A stretch of DNA of 64,000 nt from Streptomyces akebiae (lineage in GTDB: Bacteria; Actinomycetota; Actinomycetes; Streptomycetales; Streptomycetaceae): positions 2,170,001 to 2,234,000 of the forward strand of contig NZ_CP080647.1 in assembly GCF_019599145.1 (NCBI RefSeq). Direction: 5' to 3'. Below are positions 16,601 through 26,416 of this stretch, piece by piece (position 1 is the stretch's first letter; each line of letters starts with the position of its first letter). The notes beneath the pieces were generated by a model that was not told where the DNA came from, searched no databases, and worked only from the letters and a program-made list of their open reading frames with translations. The position numbers and the translations under genes were made by a program.

Positions 16601-17023
16601 ATGACTCAGCATGTCAGCGACCTGATGACAAGCGCCCCGGTGACCGTCGAGCCGCAGACGTCGGTGGCGACCGTGGCCCGGATGATGCGCGACGAGGACA
16701 TCGGCGCCGTTCTGGTCACCGAGGGCGAGCGGCTGCGGGGGCTGGTCAGCGACCGCGACCTGGTGGTCCGCACGGTGGCCGAGGGTGGCGACCCGAACCG
16801 GACGACCGTGGCGGACGCGTGCAGCGACGACCTCGTCACGGTCGGCCCCGACGACGACGTCCGCCGCGCGGTGGACCTGATGCGTGAGCACTCGGTCCGC
16901 CGTATGCCGGTCGTCGACGAGGAGCAGCACCCGGTGGGCATCGTCTCCCTCGGGGACCTGGCCATCGAGCGCGACCCCGAGTCGGCCCTCGGTGACATCA
17001 GCTCCACGAAGCCCAACAAGTAG
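16601..17023 (+). CDS. Tandem CBS domain protein
   Basis: A 140-aa protein made of two CBS domains (about residues 5-60 and 70-125), a module that binds adenine nucleotides and senses energy state or cofactors. Visible motifs are VSDLMTSAPVTVEPQTSVAT, RLRGLVSDRDLVVR and HPVGIVSLGDLAIE, the G(I/L)VS(x)DL repeats of the fold. It has no attached enzyme or transporter, so it probably regulates another protein. The ATG at 16601 has GGAGGG 10 bases upstream; a longer frame starting at 16388 is rejected. The DUF6480 gene follows at 26 bp, a likely operon. Confidence 0.88.
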   Translation: MTQHVSDLMTSAPVTVEPQTSVATVARMMRDEDIGAVLVTEGERLRGLVSDRDLVVRTVAEGGDPNRTTVADACSDDLVTVGPDDDVRRAVDLMREHSVRRMPVVDEEQHPVGIVSLGDLAIERDPESALGDISSTKPNK

Positions 17024-17049
17024 CGCGTCCGTCGAAGGGAGCGTGCGCC

Positions 17050-17271
17050 ATGACGACTCCTGATCCCGGCCCCCGGCGAACGCCGGGAGTCGACGCACAC
17101 GGTGGTGTGCCACCCGGTGAGACACCCCCCGGCGAAGGGGGCACCTACGGGATCTCCCATCCGGAACCGCCCGCACCGCGCCGGGGATGGGGGTCCATGA
17201 CCCTCGTCCTGATCCTCGTGATCGTGGCGCTGATGGCGATCGGGCTCGTCGGTATGGCGGTGGTCCTCTGA
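17050..17271 (+). CDS. DUF6480 family small membrane protein
   Basis: A 73-aa protein of a Streptomyces-specific family with no known function. The N-terminal half is Pro/Gly-rich and carries GGVPPGETPPGEGG, the signature of the family. A single membrane helix closes the protein (TLVLILVIVALMAIGLVGMA). GAAGGGAGCG provides the ribosome site. It follows the CBS gene by 26 bp and likely shares its transcript. Confidence 0.85.
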   Translation: MTTPDPGPRRTPGVDAHGGVPPGETPPGEGGTYGISHPEPPAPRRGWGSMTLVLILVIVALMAIGLVGMAVVL

Positions 17272-17335
17272 TCGCCCGGTGACGGGCCGCGGGCAGGGGC
17301 TCAGCGCTCTGCCCGCGCGTTGCCGTGCCCGCGCG

Positions 17336-17812
17336 CTACCGGCCCCTGCCGGGCGGGTCGGCCAGCGCGATGCGTGCCGTGATGCGCTTGCCCACCGGTT
17401 CCCGTTCGACGAAGAGATCCTCGGTGACGGCCTTGACGATCTCCAGCCCGTGCTGCCCGATCCGGTCGGGGTCGGCGGCGCGGGCCGCGGGCACCGTGGG
17501 GTCGCTGTCCCACACGACGATGTCCACGCTGTCGACGGTGACCCGCAGTTCCAGGAGTACGGGGCCGGGGGCGTACTTGCGGGCGTTGGTGACCAGTTCG
17601 CTGACCACCAGTTGCGTGAGGTCCCGTACTCGCGCGGAGACGGGCAGGTCGTGATCGGCGTGGGCGCGGTCGAGGAAGGCGAGGGCGTGGTGGCGGGCAT
17701 CGGCGATGCAGCCGTCCTCGCCCCCCAGGGCGTATCCGGCGCGCATCAGATAGGTGTCCGGCCCGCTACAGCCGTCGCCGTCGGCATTCGATCCCACGTG
17801 TCCCGCCCTCAT
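17336..17812 (-). CDS. RsbW-like ATP-binding anti-sigma/regulatory kinase domain protein
   Basis: A 158-aa stand-alone HATPase_c domain. The N box is LTQLVVSELVTNARKYAPG (about residues 64-82), the G1 box is VVWDSDPTVP and a later glycine segment is GQHGLEIVKAV. Streptomyces has dozens of such proteins; known ones act as anti-sigma factors or phosphorylate STAS-domain anti-anti-sigma factors. No sigma or STAS gene is next to it. The ATG at 17812, directly behind GAGGGGGGA, is preferred to a frame that starts 60 codons earlier. Confidence 0.85.
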   Translation of the reverse strand: MRAGHVGSNADGDGCSGPDTYLMRAGYALGGEDGCIADARHHALAFLDRAHADHDLPVSARVRDLTQLVVSELVTNARKYAPGPVLLELRVTVDSVDIVVWDSDPTVPAARAADPDRIGQHGLEIVKAVTEDLFVEREPVGKRITARIALADPPGRGR

Positions 17813-18017
17813 TCCCCCCTCGCATACGCGCCCGTACCCGCGATGGTCCCATGCATGCCACCCCGACGGCCGCCGGAGGTCCGGCCCCGTCCGGATCGGA
17901 CGATCTGCGACATGGCCCGAAGTCGCCTCTCCCGCCGAGTTCGCGAGCGGACGCTCGGGGCATCCGGACGGCGCGGGCGTGCTTGCGCTCACGGAGCCTC
18001 AGGGGAGGAGCGGTGTC

Positions 18018-18383
18018 ATGTATCTGTCCCGGGCGGCGAGCGGGGACGGCGTGGGGGTGCTCTGGGCACTGGGTGCCCTGGCGCTGTACCTGCTGATCAG
18101 TTACGGCTTGCAGTACCGGGCCCGGGCCCGGGCCCGGCGCGGCTCCGGGCGACCCGCCCGTGAGGCCCTGCGCGACCTGAAGGACCGGGAGGACCCCCAG
18201 CCACAGCAGCGCTTCGTCAGTCACATGATCATATTGTGCGGCGCGGCGGCCGCCGGTCTGGCCGCCTTCGCGACCAGCGGCATCGTCCGCGTCGTGGCCG
18301 TGGGGCTCATCCTCGTGGTGGGCGTGGCGGTATGGGCGTACTACGACCATCGCGTGGAGACACGCACCCCTGCGGAACAATGA
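18018..18383 (+). CDS. Small membrane protein of unknown function
   Basis: A 121-aa protein with three predicted membrane helices: VGVLWALGALALYLLISYGL (about 12-31), MIILCGAAAAGLAAFATSGI and VRVVAVGLILVVGVAVWAYY. The linker between the first two is basic and Arg-rich. I do not recognise a family. The ATG at 18018 has GGGGAGGAG 7 bases upstream; the frame extends further 5' but without family resemblance. It diverges from the HATPase gene with a 205-bp gap. Confidence 0.7.
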   Translation: MYLSRAASGDGVGVLWALGALALYLLISYGLQYRARARARRGSGRPAREALRDLKDREDPQPQQRFVSHMIILCGAAAAGLAAFATSGIVRVVAVGLILVVGVAVWAYYDHRVETRTPAEQ

Positions 18384-18496
18384 GACGCATCCCCGCGGAA
18401 CGATGAGACGCTCGCCCCGGCCCGGCGTCCCCGCCCGGCCCGGCGTCACGGCGCGGCGTCGCGGCCCCGGCGCGGGGTCACGGTCCCGGCCCGGCG

Positions 18497-19462
18497 TCAC
18501 GGTCCCGGCCCCGGATCCGGCCGCACCGCCTCGGTGATTCCGGCGCGCGCCGCTTCGAGTTGGGCGGCGAACGCGATCCCCAGGAACAGCGCCACCCCCG
18601 TCAGGTTGGCCCACAGCAGCAGGGCGACGAACGCCGTCAGCGGTCCGTACACGGCACCGAAGGATCCGCTCTTCGCGACGTAGAGCGCCAGCAGCCACGT
18701 GGCCGTGACCCACAGGACCAGGTGGACCGCCGAGCCGAACGCGAGCCAGGTGTAACCCGGTTGGTCCCTGCGCGGGGCCCAGCGGAAGATCACCGCCGAC
18801 GCGACCCAGGCGAGCAGGACGCCCAGCGGTACTTCGAGGGGGCCCCACAGGTCGAGCCACTCCCGCGACCAGCCGAGGGCCTCCACCACCGCGCTCCCCA
18901 CGGCGTTCCCGGCGACGAGCACGAGGAACCCCAGGACCATCGGCATGCCCGCCGCGAGGGCGAGGAGCAGGGCCCGCCCGTACTTGACCGGGAAAGGACG
19001 GTCGCGTTCGACGCCGTAGATGCGGTTGGCGCCCCGCTCCACCTGTCCCATCGCCGAGGCGAGGTTGAGCAGGGCGAAGGCCAGTCCCAGCCACATGGCG
19101 ACGGCGTTCCAGACACCGGAACCGGCGCTGCGCTCGGTGGCGTCCAGCGCGTCCTCGACCAGAGTCGCGCTGGCGCCCGGCACGATCCGGCCCACGGTGA
19201 GTTCGATGATCCGCCCCACGCTCTCCGTGTGCACGGTGGTCGCCACGCCGACCAGCGCGATGGTGAACGGCACCAGGCCCAGAACCACCTGGAACGCGAG
19301 CGAACGGGAGTGGCTGAAGCCGTCCGCGTAGCGGAACCGGGCAAACGCGTCGAGGAGCAGCCGGCGGCCCCCGTAGCGCCTCAGCGCGGTCAGCGCCTCG
19401 TCACCGGAGAGTTCCTCCCCGATCATGTCCCGCGTCTGCGGGACGTGGACGACGGTCCCCAT
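18497..19462 (-). CDS. YihY/BrkB family inner membrane protein
   Basis: A 321-aa integral membrane protein with about six membrane segments. FSHSRSLAFQVVLGLVPFTI near residues 50-70 is the conserved YihY entry motif, and the loop NRIYGVERDRPFPVKYGRAL is the central family signature. Once annotated as RNase BN, the family is now regarded as putative transporters of unknown substrate. The start at 19462 lies 9 bp after the stop of the upstream gene; an ATG 12 codons later is possible. Short imperfect GGCCCGGCGTCACGG repeats fill the 110 bp between its stop and the preceding gene. Confidence 0.88.
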   Translation of the reverse strand: MGTVVHVPQTRDMIGEELSGDEALTALRRYGGRRLLLDAFARFRYADGFSHSRSLAFQVVLGLVPFTIALVGVATTVHTESVGRIIELTVGRIVPGASATLVEDALDATERSAGSGVWNAVAMWLGLAFALLNLASAMGQVERGANRIYGVERDRPFPVKYGRALLLALAAGMPMVLGFLVLVAGNAVGSAVVEALGWSREWLDLWGPLEVPLGVLLAWVASAVIFRWAPRRDQPGYTWLAFGSAVHLVLWVTATWLLALYVAKSGSFGAVYGPLTAFVALLLWANLTGVALFLGIAFAAQLEAARAGITEAVRPDPGPGP

Positions 19463-19471
19463 CCGGACGTC

Positions 19472-19897
19472 TCAGCCGCTCGCCGCGGCCGTCACCGTGT
19501 CGGGGTCCATCCCCGTCAGCTCGACGATGCGGTGCGGTGGCACGCCCGCGGCCAGGGCGCGTCCGATCAGGCCGTCCCGGCCGTCCGCGCAGTCCCGGTA
19601 GGCGAGCAGCTCCTCCTCGATCAGGGCGAGCGGTTCCGGCGCCAACCGGTGGCGGACCCGGCTCAGTTCCTCGTCGCTCAGCGGGACGGGCAGCCGCTCC
19701 GCCTCCTCGGGAATGGACCCCGTCTCCTCCGGCGGCAGCAGGCGCAGTCGCGCGGAGGTCGGCGTGGTCCCATGAGCGTCCAGCCACGCGCGCACCGCGG
19801 GGGTCTCCATGCACGCGAGATCCTCGACGGCGGCGGGGGCCACGCCGAGCGGCACGGACTCGTCGTCGAGCAGGAACAGATAGGCGTCGTCGGTCAT
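19472..19897 (-). CDS. Hypothetical acidic protein
   Basis: A 141-aa soluble, acidic protein with no recognised domain. The C-terminal third (ALAAGVPPHRIVELTGMDPD) looks like a helix-turn-helix of the kind found at the ends of small actinobacterial proteins with a degenerate sigma-70 region 4 fold, but the match is too short to assign DNA binding. The ATG at 19897 has an AAAGGA ribosome site. It is 9 bp upstream of the YihY gene and likely cotranscribed. Confidence 0.7.
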   Translation of the reverse strand: MTDDAYLFLLDDESVPLGVAPAAVEDLACMETPAVRAWLDAHGTTPTSARLRLLPPEETGSIPEEAERLPVPLSDEELSRVRHRLAPEPLALIEEELLAYRDCADGRDGLIGRALAAGVPPHRIVELTGMDPDTVTAAASG

Positions 19898-20008
19898 CCT
19901 CGATCCTTTCCCCACGGCTGCTGACCGACACCGCATACCCCCTCACGGGCGATTCACCGTCCGGCGGCCCGGCCCACCCCGGAGCCGGGCCCGCCTCGGC
20001 TCCCGGCG

Positions 20009-20746
20009 TCAGGCGGTTCCGCCGCGCCGGCTCCGCAGCCACCACACTCCGCCCCCGACCGCGACGAGGACGGCCGCGCCGATGCCCAGCGGCACGGCCG
20101 GGGAGAGACCGTCGTCGCCGTCCGTGCTGTCCGCCGCGGGCTGAGCCGACGGCGTCCGCGCGTCCGACTCCGGCGTGGCCTCCGTCTCGGGGGCGGCCGT
20201 CGTGGGCTCCTCGGAGGGTGTCGGGCTGGCGGGCTTCGCGCCGGGCGCGGCGGCCTTCAGGTCCAGGCGGGGAGCGGGGTGGCCGTGGTGGCCGTCCTCC
20301 TCGGACTCCTCCAGTTCGATCCAGCGGTCCACCTTGCCGTCGCTGTAGGACTGCAGGGTCTTGAAGACCAGCGACTCGGCGTCGGGCAGCTGCCGTACGG
20401 TGACGACGTATTCGACGTCCTCCCCCACCGCGCGCTTCTCGCCCGAGACGGTGTAGCCCCGGCTGGTGGGGGCGAACTTCCAGCCGTCCGGGCCCTTCTC
20501 GTAGGTGATGTCGGCCGGGACGAGGCCCTCGGGGAGGATCACCTCCAGCTTGGTGATGCCGGCCGTGGTGGACTCCGACGCGGCGGAGAAGGTCAGTTCG
20601 ACGTTCTGGTCGAGGGCGCGGGCACCCTCGGCCTCGACATCCGCATGGGCCGCGGCGGGCCCCGCGACGGCGACGACGGACGCGAGGGCGACCGCGGCGA
20701 GCGCGCCGGATCGACGCAGGGTACGCAGCAGGGTGGAGCGAGGCAC
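20009..20746 (-). CDS. ycnI: YcnI-type DUF1775 copper-associated membrane-anchored protein
   Basis: A 245-aa extracytoplasmic protein. A Sec signal peptide (LRRSGALAAVALASVVAVAG, cut near AAA-HADVEAEG) leaves a mature N-terminal histidine, the copper ligand of the YcnI fold; the DUF1775 domain runs to about residue 165 (GITKLEVILPEGLVPADITY, then GPDGWKF). A Thr/Pro/Glu-rich linker and a C-terminal helix with the anchor GIGAAVLVAVGGGVWWL-RSRRGG follow. The start is the GTG at 20746, 4 bases after AAGGGAG. The usual partners (CopC/D, DUF461) are not adjacent; a His-containing membrane protein gene lies upstream instead. Confidence 0.9.
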   Translation of the reverse strand: MPRSTLLRTLRRSGALAAVALASVVAVAGPAAAHADVEAEGARALDQNVELTFSAASESTTAGITKLEVILPEGLVPADITYEKGPDGWKFAPTSRGYTVSGEKRAVGEDVEYVVTVRQLPDAESLVFKTLQSYSDGKVDRWIELEESEEDGHHGHPAPRLDLKAAAPGAKPASPTPSEEPTTAAPETEATPESDARTPSAQPAADSTDGDDGLSPAVPLGIGAAVLVAVGGGVWWLRSRRGGTA

Positions 20747-20916
20747 GGGGACTCCCTTGAGTGGGTGGGCTGAAGGCTGTGGTGGGACACGAGGCAGCCC
20801 CGGCGCACGCGGATCAGCCAGGGGCCGACCGTCGGGCTCGGGGATGCGGCGCTCGCCCGGGGCGTGGAGCCGACTGCGCGTCGTCTCCGGGGACGGCCCC
20901 GGACAACCGGCTGTCG

Positions 20917-21621
20917 TCAGACGGCGACAGCGGTCCCGACCGGTGGCCCCCGGGAGGTGCTCGCGTAGGTGAGGAGGTAGCGGCGCGCCAGGCGGTCCGT
21001 ACGGGGGTGGCGGGCGCGGACCGGCGGACGGTACGGCGGCACCGACGGCCGGAGCGGCAGGCGGAGCGGCGCGGTCAGCCATGCGGCGAGCGCCCGCAGG
21101 ATGCGGAAGGCGGCACGCTCACCGTGGGCGAGCCAGAGGCCGCACAGCAGCGCGCCCAGCAGATGGGCGGCGAGCATGCCCGTCGAGGGCAGGCCGCCCA
21201 TGGCGTGGCCCAACCCGTGTACGGCCTCCACGCCCACGTGTTCCGTCGGCGGCGAGGAGAGCGGGGCTCCCGTCGCGTGATCCATCGGCGCCATGCCGGG
21301 CGCGGCAGCCGTGGCGTGGGCGATCGGCTCCGTCGCCCGGCCCGTGGCGCTCCGGGAGTGCTGAACCGCCGTCTGGGCGAGCGAGAACATCACGTGGAGG
21401 AGGGCCTGGGCCGCGACCGTGGCGGAGCCGACCAGGAGCGTTCCGCGCTCCCGGGCACCCGACCACCAGGCCGGGCCGCCGGTCACCACCGCACCCGCGA
21501 CCATGGCCCACCAGGGCACCGCGCTCCCCGACATCATGACGTGCCCGAGGGAGGTGAACAGCACGCAGACAGCCGCGAACACGGCGGCCCTGAGCGTGCG
21601 GGAACACCCCCAAGCGGTCAT
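20917..21621 (-). CDS. Multi-pass membrane protein with a His/Met-rich loop
   Basis: A 234-aa protein with about five membrane segments, first seen in LRAAVFAAVCVLFTSLGHVM. Between the third and fourth segments lies a loop of about 60 residues with many His and Met (MAPMDHATG, EHVGVEAVHGLGHAMGG), as in actinobacterial metal-handling membrane proteins; the C-terminal 60 residues are basic. It is 170 bp upstream of ycnI on the same strand, which points to copper homeostasis, an inference from context. Family not identified. Confidence 0.75.
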   Translation of the reverse strand: MTAWGCSRTLRAAVFAAVCVLFTSLGHVMMSGSAVPWWAMVAGAVVTGGPAWWSGARERGTLLVGSATVAAQALLHVMFSLAQTAVQHSRSATGRATEPIAHATAAAPGMAPMDHATGAPLSSPPTEHVGVEAVHGLGHAMGGLPSTGMLAAHLLGALLCGLWLAHGERAAFRILRALAAWLTAPLRLPLRPSVPPYRPPVRARHPRTDRLARRYLLTYASTSRGPPVGTAVAV

Positions 21622-21887
21622 CGGGCCACATCCTCGCAGTCCTGGTCCCATGCGTCACGAGAGGGTACGTGAACGCCCCTGGCCTCCCACTCAATCCAGC
21701 CGCGGTGACACACACCACACCGGCTGCCGGCACGCACCAGGAAGCGGCGCGGTGCGCTCGGCGGTGTGCGGTGCGACTCGACTCGGCTCGGCTCGGCGAC
21801 CTGATACGGCATCAAGCCAAAGTGACCCCTGCCGCGTCGGTCGCCTTCCGGGATCGGTGCGTCGCTCCTATCTTCGTACGCCAATGG

Positions 21888-21900
21888 TTACCGACGGTAA
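21888..21900. promoter_or_regulatory. Palindrome upstream of the FAD oxidoreductase gene
   Basis: TTACCG-A-CGGTAA, with 6-bp arms, ends 10 bp before the ATG at 21911. It may be an operator covering the ribosome site region. TATCTT at 21869-21874 could be the -10 element. In the same divergent gap a short ACTCG/GCTCG pentamer repeat runs from about 21776 to 21798. Confidence 0.4.
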
Positions 21901-21910
21901 GGGGTGGGCG

Positions 21911-23683
21911 ATGGACGCGCTGGGCGGCACCACACGCAGAGGGTTCCTGGGTACGGCGACGGCCGCCGGTGGCGCCGTCGCCCTGGGCACCACCCGGCGG
22001 GCCGCGGCCCAGGACGGTGCCGCTCCTCCGACCGTGGCCGTCCTCGGCGGGGGCGTCGCCGGGCTCACGGCGGCGCACGAACTCGCCGAACGCGGTTTCC
22101 GGGTGACGGTCTACGAACGCAAGGCGCTGGGCGGCAAGGCCCGCAGCATGGACGTACCGGACAGCGGTACGGGCGGCCGCGCCCCGTTGCCCGGAGAACA
22201 CGGCTTCCGCTTCATCCCGGGGATCTATCACAACCTGCCCGACACCATGCGCCGCATCCCCTTCCCGGGCAACGCCCAGGGCGTGCACGACAACCTCGTG
22301 GCCCCCAAGGAGATGCTGTTCGCCCGGTCCGGCGGCCGCGAGGACATCAGGATCCCGCTGCCCTGGCCGGACAACAGCCCCGCCGAACTCACCCCCGACG
22401 AGATCCGCCGGGCCGTCACCTCGGTGCTCGACACCGCCTTCAACCTCCCGCTCCACGAGGCCCTCTACTTCGCCAACCGCTTCCTGGTCTTCCTCACCAG
22501 TTGCGACGAACGCCGCGACGAGACCTGGGAGCGGACGCCGTGGTGGGAGTTCGTACGGGCCGGGCAGATGTCGTACGACTACCAGCGGATCCTGGCCGTC
22601 GGCATCACCCGCAACATCGTGGCCACCAAGGCGGAGGAGGCCAGTACCCGTACGGTCGCCACCCTGCTGGAGGCCTTCGCCTTCAACCTGCTGGGGCGGG
22701 GCGCGGACGGACCGCTGGACCGGATCCTCGACGCGCCCACCAACGAGGCCTGGATCGATCCGTGGGTGACGTATCTGAGGTCGCTCGGGGTCGAGTTCCG
22801 GGTCGGCTGGACCGTACGGGACCTGACCCTGGAGGAGGGCCGGATCGGCGGGGCCGTCGTGGAGGATCCGGCGGGCGCCCGGCGGACCGTCACCGCCGAC
22901 CACTACATCTCGGCCATGCCGGTCGAGCACGCCCGTCGCACCTGGAACTCCGCCGTACGCGCCGCCGATCCCCAACTGGCCGCGTGCGACCGGCTGCAGA
23001 CCGACTGGATGACCGGCATCCAGTTCTATCTGACCGAGCGTACGCCGATCCTGCACGGCCATCTCGACCTCATCGACTCCCCCTGGTCGCTGACCGCGAT
23101 CGCGCAGGCGCAGCACTGGCCGAGGCACGACTTCCCCGCCGACTTCGGTGACGGCACGGTCGCGGACTGCCTCTCCGTGGACGTCTCCGAGTGGGACCGG
23201 CCGGGCATCCTCTACGGGAAGACGGCCAAGCAGTGCACCCGCACCGAGGTCGCCCGCGAGGTGTGGGCGCAGCTGAAGGCGGCGCTCAACGACACCGGAC
23301 GTACGGTTCTGAAGGACTCCGTCCTGCATTCCTGGTTCCTCGATCCGGCGGTGGACGGACTCGGCACCCCGAACCCGGTCAACGAGGAGCAGTTGCTCAT
23401 CCATCCGACGGGGACCTTCCACCACCGTCCCCGATCCGCGACGAGGATTCCCAACCTCTTCCTGTCCGGCGACTACGTGGCCGTGCCCATCGACCTGGCA
23501 ACCATGGAGGGCGCCAACACCTCGGCCCGGCAGGCCGTCAACGCCCTGCTGGACCGGACCGGTTCGTCCGCCGAACGGTGCACCGTCACCCCGCTGTACC
23601 GGGCGCCGGAGTTCGAGGCCCTCAAGCGCCACGACCGCACCCGGTACCTCCTGCGGCTGCCGAACCTCTTCGACCTGGGCTGA
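21911..23683 (+). CDS. Tat-exported FAD-dependent oxidoreductase (phytoene desaturase/HpnE-like)
   Basis: A 590-aa flavoprotein of the amine oxidase/desaturase group. A twin-arginine signal (TRRGFLGTATAAGGAVALG) opens the protein, then the dinucleotide fold VAVLGGGVAGLTAAHELAER at about 45-64 and the YERKALGGKA segment. The C-terminal FAD contact is NLFLSGDYVAVPIDLATMEG (about 515-535), as in carotenoid and squalene desaturases and hydroxysqualene dehydroxylase. No carotenoid or hopanoid gene is near, so the substrate is open; extracytoplasmic location is unusual for those desaturases. The ATG at 21911 follows AAGGGG; one at 21884 is an alternative. Confidence 0.85.
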   Translation: MDALGGTTRRGFLGTATAAGGAVALGTTRRAAAQDGAAPPTVAVLGGGVAGLTAAHELAERGFRVTVYERKALGGKARSMDVPDSGTGGRAPLPGEHGFRFIPGIYHNLPDTMRRIPFPGNAQGVHDNLVAPKEMLFARSGGREDIRIPLPWPDNSPAELTPDEIRRAVTSVLDTAFNLPLHEALYFANRFLVFLTSCDERRDETWERTPWWEFVRAGQMSYDYQRILAVGITRNIVATKAEEASTRTVATLLEAFAFNLLGRGADGPLDRILDAPTNEAWIDPWVTYLRSLGVEFRVGWTVRDLTLEEGRIGGAVVEDPAGARRTVTADHYISAMPVEHARRTWNSAVRAADPQLAACDRLQTDWMTGIQFYLTERTPILHGHLDLIDSPWSLTAIAQAQHWPRHDFPADFGDGTVADCLSVDVSEWDRPGILYGKTAKQCTRTEVAREVWAQLKAALNDTGRTVLKDSVLHSWFLDPAVDGLGTPNPVNEEQLLIHPTGTFHHRPRSATRIPNLFLSGDYVAVPIDLATMEGANTSARQAVNALLDRTGSSAERCTVTPLYRAPEFEALKRHDRTRYLLRLPNLFDLG

Positions 23684-23780
23684 CAGCGCCGTCCGGCAGG
23701 GGCGACATTTCACCGTCCGCGCCGGGGTCCCGCCGTTCCCGTGCCACGCTGTGCGCTGTGCCGGGACGGAAGGACGGTCT

Positions 23781-25529
23781 GTGACAACCCAGCGCAAGAG
23801 TCGAGGGCTTCTCTCCCGGGTGCGGGCGGTTCCCGGGGTCCGTGCGGTGTCGTCCTACCGGCGCGAGTGGCTGGTCAAGGACCTGGTCGCGGGGGTCGTC
23901 CTGACGACGCTGCTGGTGCCGCAGGGCATGGCGTACGCCGAGCTGGCGGGCCTGCCGCCCATCACCGGTCTCTACACGACGGTGCTCTGCCTGCTCGGGT
24001 ACGCGGTGTGCGGGCCGTCCCGGATCCTGGTGCTGGGCCCGGACTCCTCGCTCGGGCCGATGATCGCCGCCACCGTGCTGCCCCTGGTGGCGGCGGACGG
24101 GGACCCCGACCGGGCCGTCGCGCTGGCGTCGATGCTGGCGCTGATGGTGGCGGCCGTCATGATCCTGGCGTCGGTGGCCAAGCTCGGTTTCATCGCCGAC
24201 CTGATCTCCAAACCGACGATGATCGGCTACATGAACGGCCTGGCCCTGACCATCCTGATCGGTCAGCTGCCCAAGCTGCTCGGCTTCAAGGTCGAGGCGG
24301 ACCATCTGATCGGCGAGTGCGTCGGGTTCGTCCGGGAACTCGCCGACGGGGCGGCGGTGCCGGCCGCCGCCGCGGTCGGCTGCGGCGGGATCGTCGTGAT
24401 CCTTGTCCTGCAGCGCTTCCTGCCGAAGGTCCCCGCGGTGCTCGTGATGGTGGTCCTGGCGATCGCCGCTGCCACGGCCTTCGACCTCGGCGCACACGGT
24501 GTCAGCCTGGTCGGCGAACTGCCCGACGGTTTCCCGCCGTTCACGATCCCCGACATCCGGCTCTCCGACCTCGCCCCGCTGGTCGGCGGGGCCCTGGGCA
24601 TCGCCCTGGTGTCCCTGGCCGACACCATCTCCAACGCGTCGGCCTTCGCGGCCCGTACGGGGCAGGAGGTCCGCGGCAACCAGGAGATGACCGGGGTCGG
24701 GGTGGCGAATCTGGCGGCCGGTCTCTTCCAGGGCTTCCCGGTCAGCACGAGCGGGTCCCGGACGGCCGTGGCGGAGCGCGCGGGGGCCAGGAGTCAGCTC
24801 ACCGGGGTCGTCGGAGCGGCACTGATTGTCCTCATGCTGGTGCTGGTTCCGGGTCTGTTCCGTGATCTGCCCCAGCCGGCCCTGGCAGCCGTGGTCATCA
24901 CCGCGTCGCTCTCCCTGGCGGACATTCCGGGGGCGGTACGGCTGTGGCGGCAGCGCCGGGCGGAGTTCCTGCTCTGCCTCGCGGCCTTCCTGGGCGTGGC
25001 CCTGCTGGGCGTACTGCCCGGCATCGCCGTCGCCGTGGGGCTGTCCGTCCTCAATGTCTTCCGGCGCGCCTGGTGGCCCTACAACACCGTGCTGGGGCGG
25101 GTGCGGGACCTGGAGGGCTACCACGACGTCCGCTCCTACCCCCGGGCCGGTCAGTTGCCGGGCCTGGTGATCTACCGGTTCGACGCACCGCTCTTCTTCG
25201 CCAACGCCAAGACCTTCCGCGACGAGGTCAGGCGCCTGGCCTCGGCCGAGCCGCGGCCGAGCTGGATCCTGATCGCGGCGGAGCCGATGACCGACGTCGA
25301 CACCACCGCCGCCGACGTGCTGGAGGAGCTCGACGAGGACCTCAACGCCCGGCATGTGCATCTGGTGTTCGCCGAGCTCAAGGACCCGGTACGACGCAAG
25401 ATCGAGCGGTACGGCCTCACCCGCACCCTCGACCCCCGGCACTTCTTCCCCACGGTGGAGTCCGCCGTCGCCGCGTACCGCCTGCGCACCGGAGCGGAAT
25501 GGGGCCCACCGCCGACCGAGGAACGATGA
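23781..25529 (+). CDS. SulP family anion transporter with STAS domain
   Basis: A 582-aa membrane transporter of the SLC26/SulP family, which moves sulfate, bicarbonate or other anions. The signature [20 protein letters not shown] is at about 40-60, and some 11-12 membrane helices follow to about residue 430. The C-terminal cytoplasmic STAS domain (about 440-560) contains [19 protein letters not shown] and [15 protein letters not shown]. The GTG at 23781 follows GGAAGGA. Neighbours give no hint of the transported anion: sulfate is the default guess. It lies 98 bp downstream of the FAD oxidoreductase. Confidence 0.9.
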   Translation: MTTQRKSRGLLSRVRAVPGVRAVSSYRREWLVKDLVAGVVLTTLLVPQGMAYAELAGLPPITGLYTTVLCLLGYAVCGPSRILVLGPDSSLGPMIAATVLPLVAADGDPDRAVALASMLALMVAAVMILASVAKLGFIADLISKPTMIGYMNGLALTILIGQLPKLLGFKVEADHLIGECVGFVRELADGAAVPAAAAVGCGGIVVILVLQRFLPKVPAVLVMVVLAIAAATAFDLGAHGVSLVGELPDGFPPFTIPDIRLSDLAPLVGGALGIALVSLADTISNASAFAARTGQEVRGNQEMTGVGVANLAAGLFQGFPVSTSGSRTAVAERAGARSQLTGVVGAALIVLMLVLVPGLFRDLPQPALAAVVITASLSLADIPGAVRLWRQRRAEFLLCLAAFLGVALLGVLPGIAVAVGLSVLNVFRRAWWPYNTVLGRVRDLEGYHDVRSYPRAGQLPGLVIYRFDAPLFFANAKTFRDEVRRLASAEPRPSWILIAAEPMTDVDTTAADVLEELDEDLNARHVHLVFAELKDPVRRKIERYGLTRTLDPRHFFPTVESAVAAYRLRTGAEWGPPPTEER

Positions 25530-25627
25530 CGCCGGCACCACTGGCCACGAGGTCGGGGCACCGACCCGTACGCTGTCCGCCGTTTCCTCTCCCTTTCCCT
25601 CCTCGACTCCCCGAAGGCGGTACTGCC

Positions 25628-26413
25628 GTGAAGGTGCACCACCTCAACTGCGGGACCATGCTGCCGCTCACCGGCGCGCTGGTCTGCCACGTCCTGCTCG
25701 TCGAGACGCCGGGCGGACTGGTGCTGGTGGACTCCGGGTTCGGGCTGCGCGACATCGCCGAGCCCGGACGCCGGCTGGGTACCTCCCGGCATCTGGTCAG
25801 GCCCGTGCTCCGGGCCGAGGAGACGGCCGCGCGGCAGGTCGAGGCCCTCGGGTTCCGGCGGGACGACGTGCGGCACATCGTCGTCACCCATTTCGACTTC
25901 GACCACATCGGCGGCCTGTCCGACTTTCCCGACGCCCAGGTCCACACGACCGCGGCCGAGGCCCTGGGTGCCATCGTCTCCCCGTCCCGGCGGGAACGGT
26001 CCCGGTACCGGTCGGCGCAGTGGGCCCACGGGCCGAAGCTCGTCGAGCACACTCCGGACGGCGAGGCGTGGCGCGGATTCGCCGCCGCCAAGGAACTCGA
26101 CGCCGTCGCCCCGGGAATCGTCCTCGTGTCCCTGCCGGGGCACACCCGCGGTCACGCCTGCGTCGCGGTCGACACCGGAAGCGGCTGGATCCTGCACGCC
26201 GGTGACGCCTTCTTCCACCGCGGAACGATCGACGGGCGCTCCCCCGTCCCCGGCGCCCTGCGCGCCGTGGAGAACCTGCTGGCGCACGACCTGAAGCAGG
26301 TGCGCGCCAACCACGCCCGCCTCGCCGAGCTGCACCGCCGGGCCGACGCCGATCTCACGGTCGTCAACGCGCACGACCCCGTCCTGTACGAGCGCGTCCG
26401 CACCGCGCCGTAG
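25628..26413 (+). CDS. MBL-fold metallo-hydrolase
   Basis: A 261-aa soluble hydrolase of the metallo-beta-lactamase superfamily, lactonase-like in length. The metal motif is [10 protein letters not shown] (about residues 88-97): the second histidine of the canonical HxHxDH is aspartate here, a variant seen in a subgroup that may bind one metal or a different metal. Further ligands are the histidine in [10 protein letters not shown] and the aspartate in [15 protein letters not shown] near the end provides the last. GTG start at 25628 after GAAGGCGG. Substrate unknown. Confidence 0.85.
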   Translation: MKVHHLNCGTMLPLTGALVCHVLLVETPGGLVLVDSGFGLRDIAEPGRRLGTSRHLVRPVLRAEETAARQVEALGFRRDDVRHIVVTHFDFDHIGGLSDFPDAQVHTTAAEALGAIVSPSRRERSRYRSAQWAHGPKLVEHTPDGEAWRGFAAAKELDAVAPGIVLVSLPGHTRGHACVAVDTGSGWILHAGDAFFHRGTIDGRSPVPGALRAVENLLAHDLKQVRANHARLAELHRRADADLTVVNAHDPVLYERVRTAP

Positions 26414-26416
26414 CCA

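Noticed and set aside
25886..25915. MBL hydrolase inactivated by loss of a metal-binding histidine
   Set aside because: HxDxDH in place of HxHxDH recurs in a subgroup of apparently working MBL proteins, and the other metal ligands are present, so calling it inactive is not justified.
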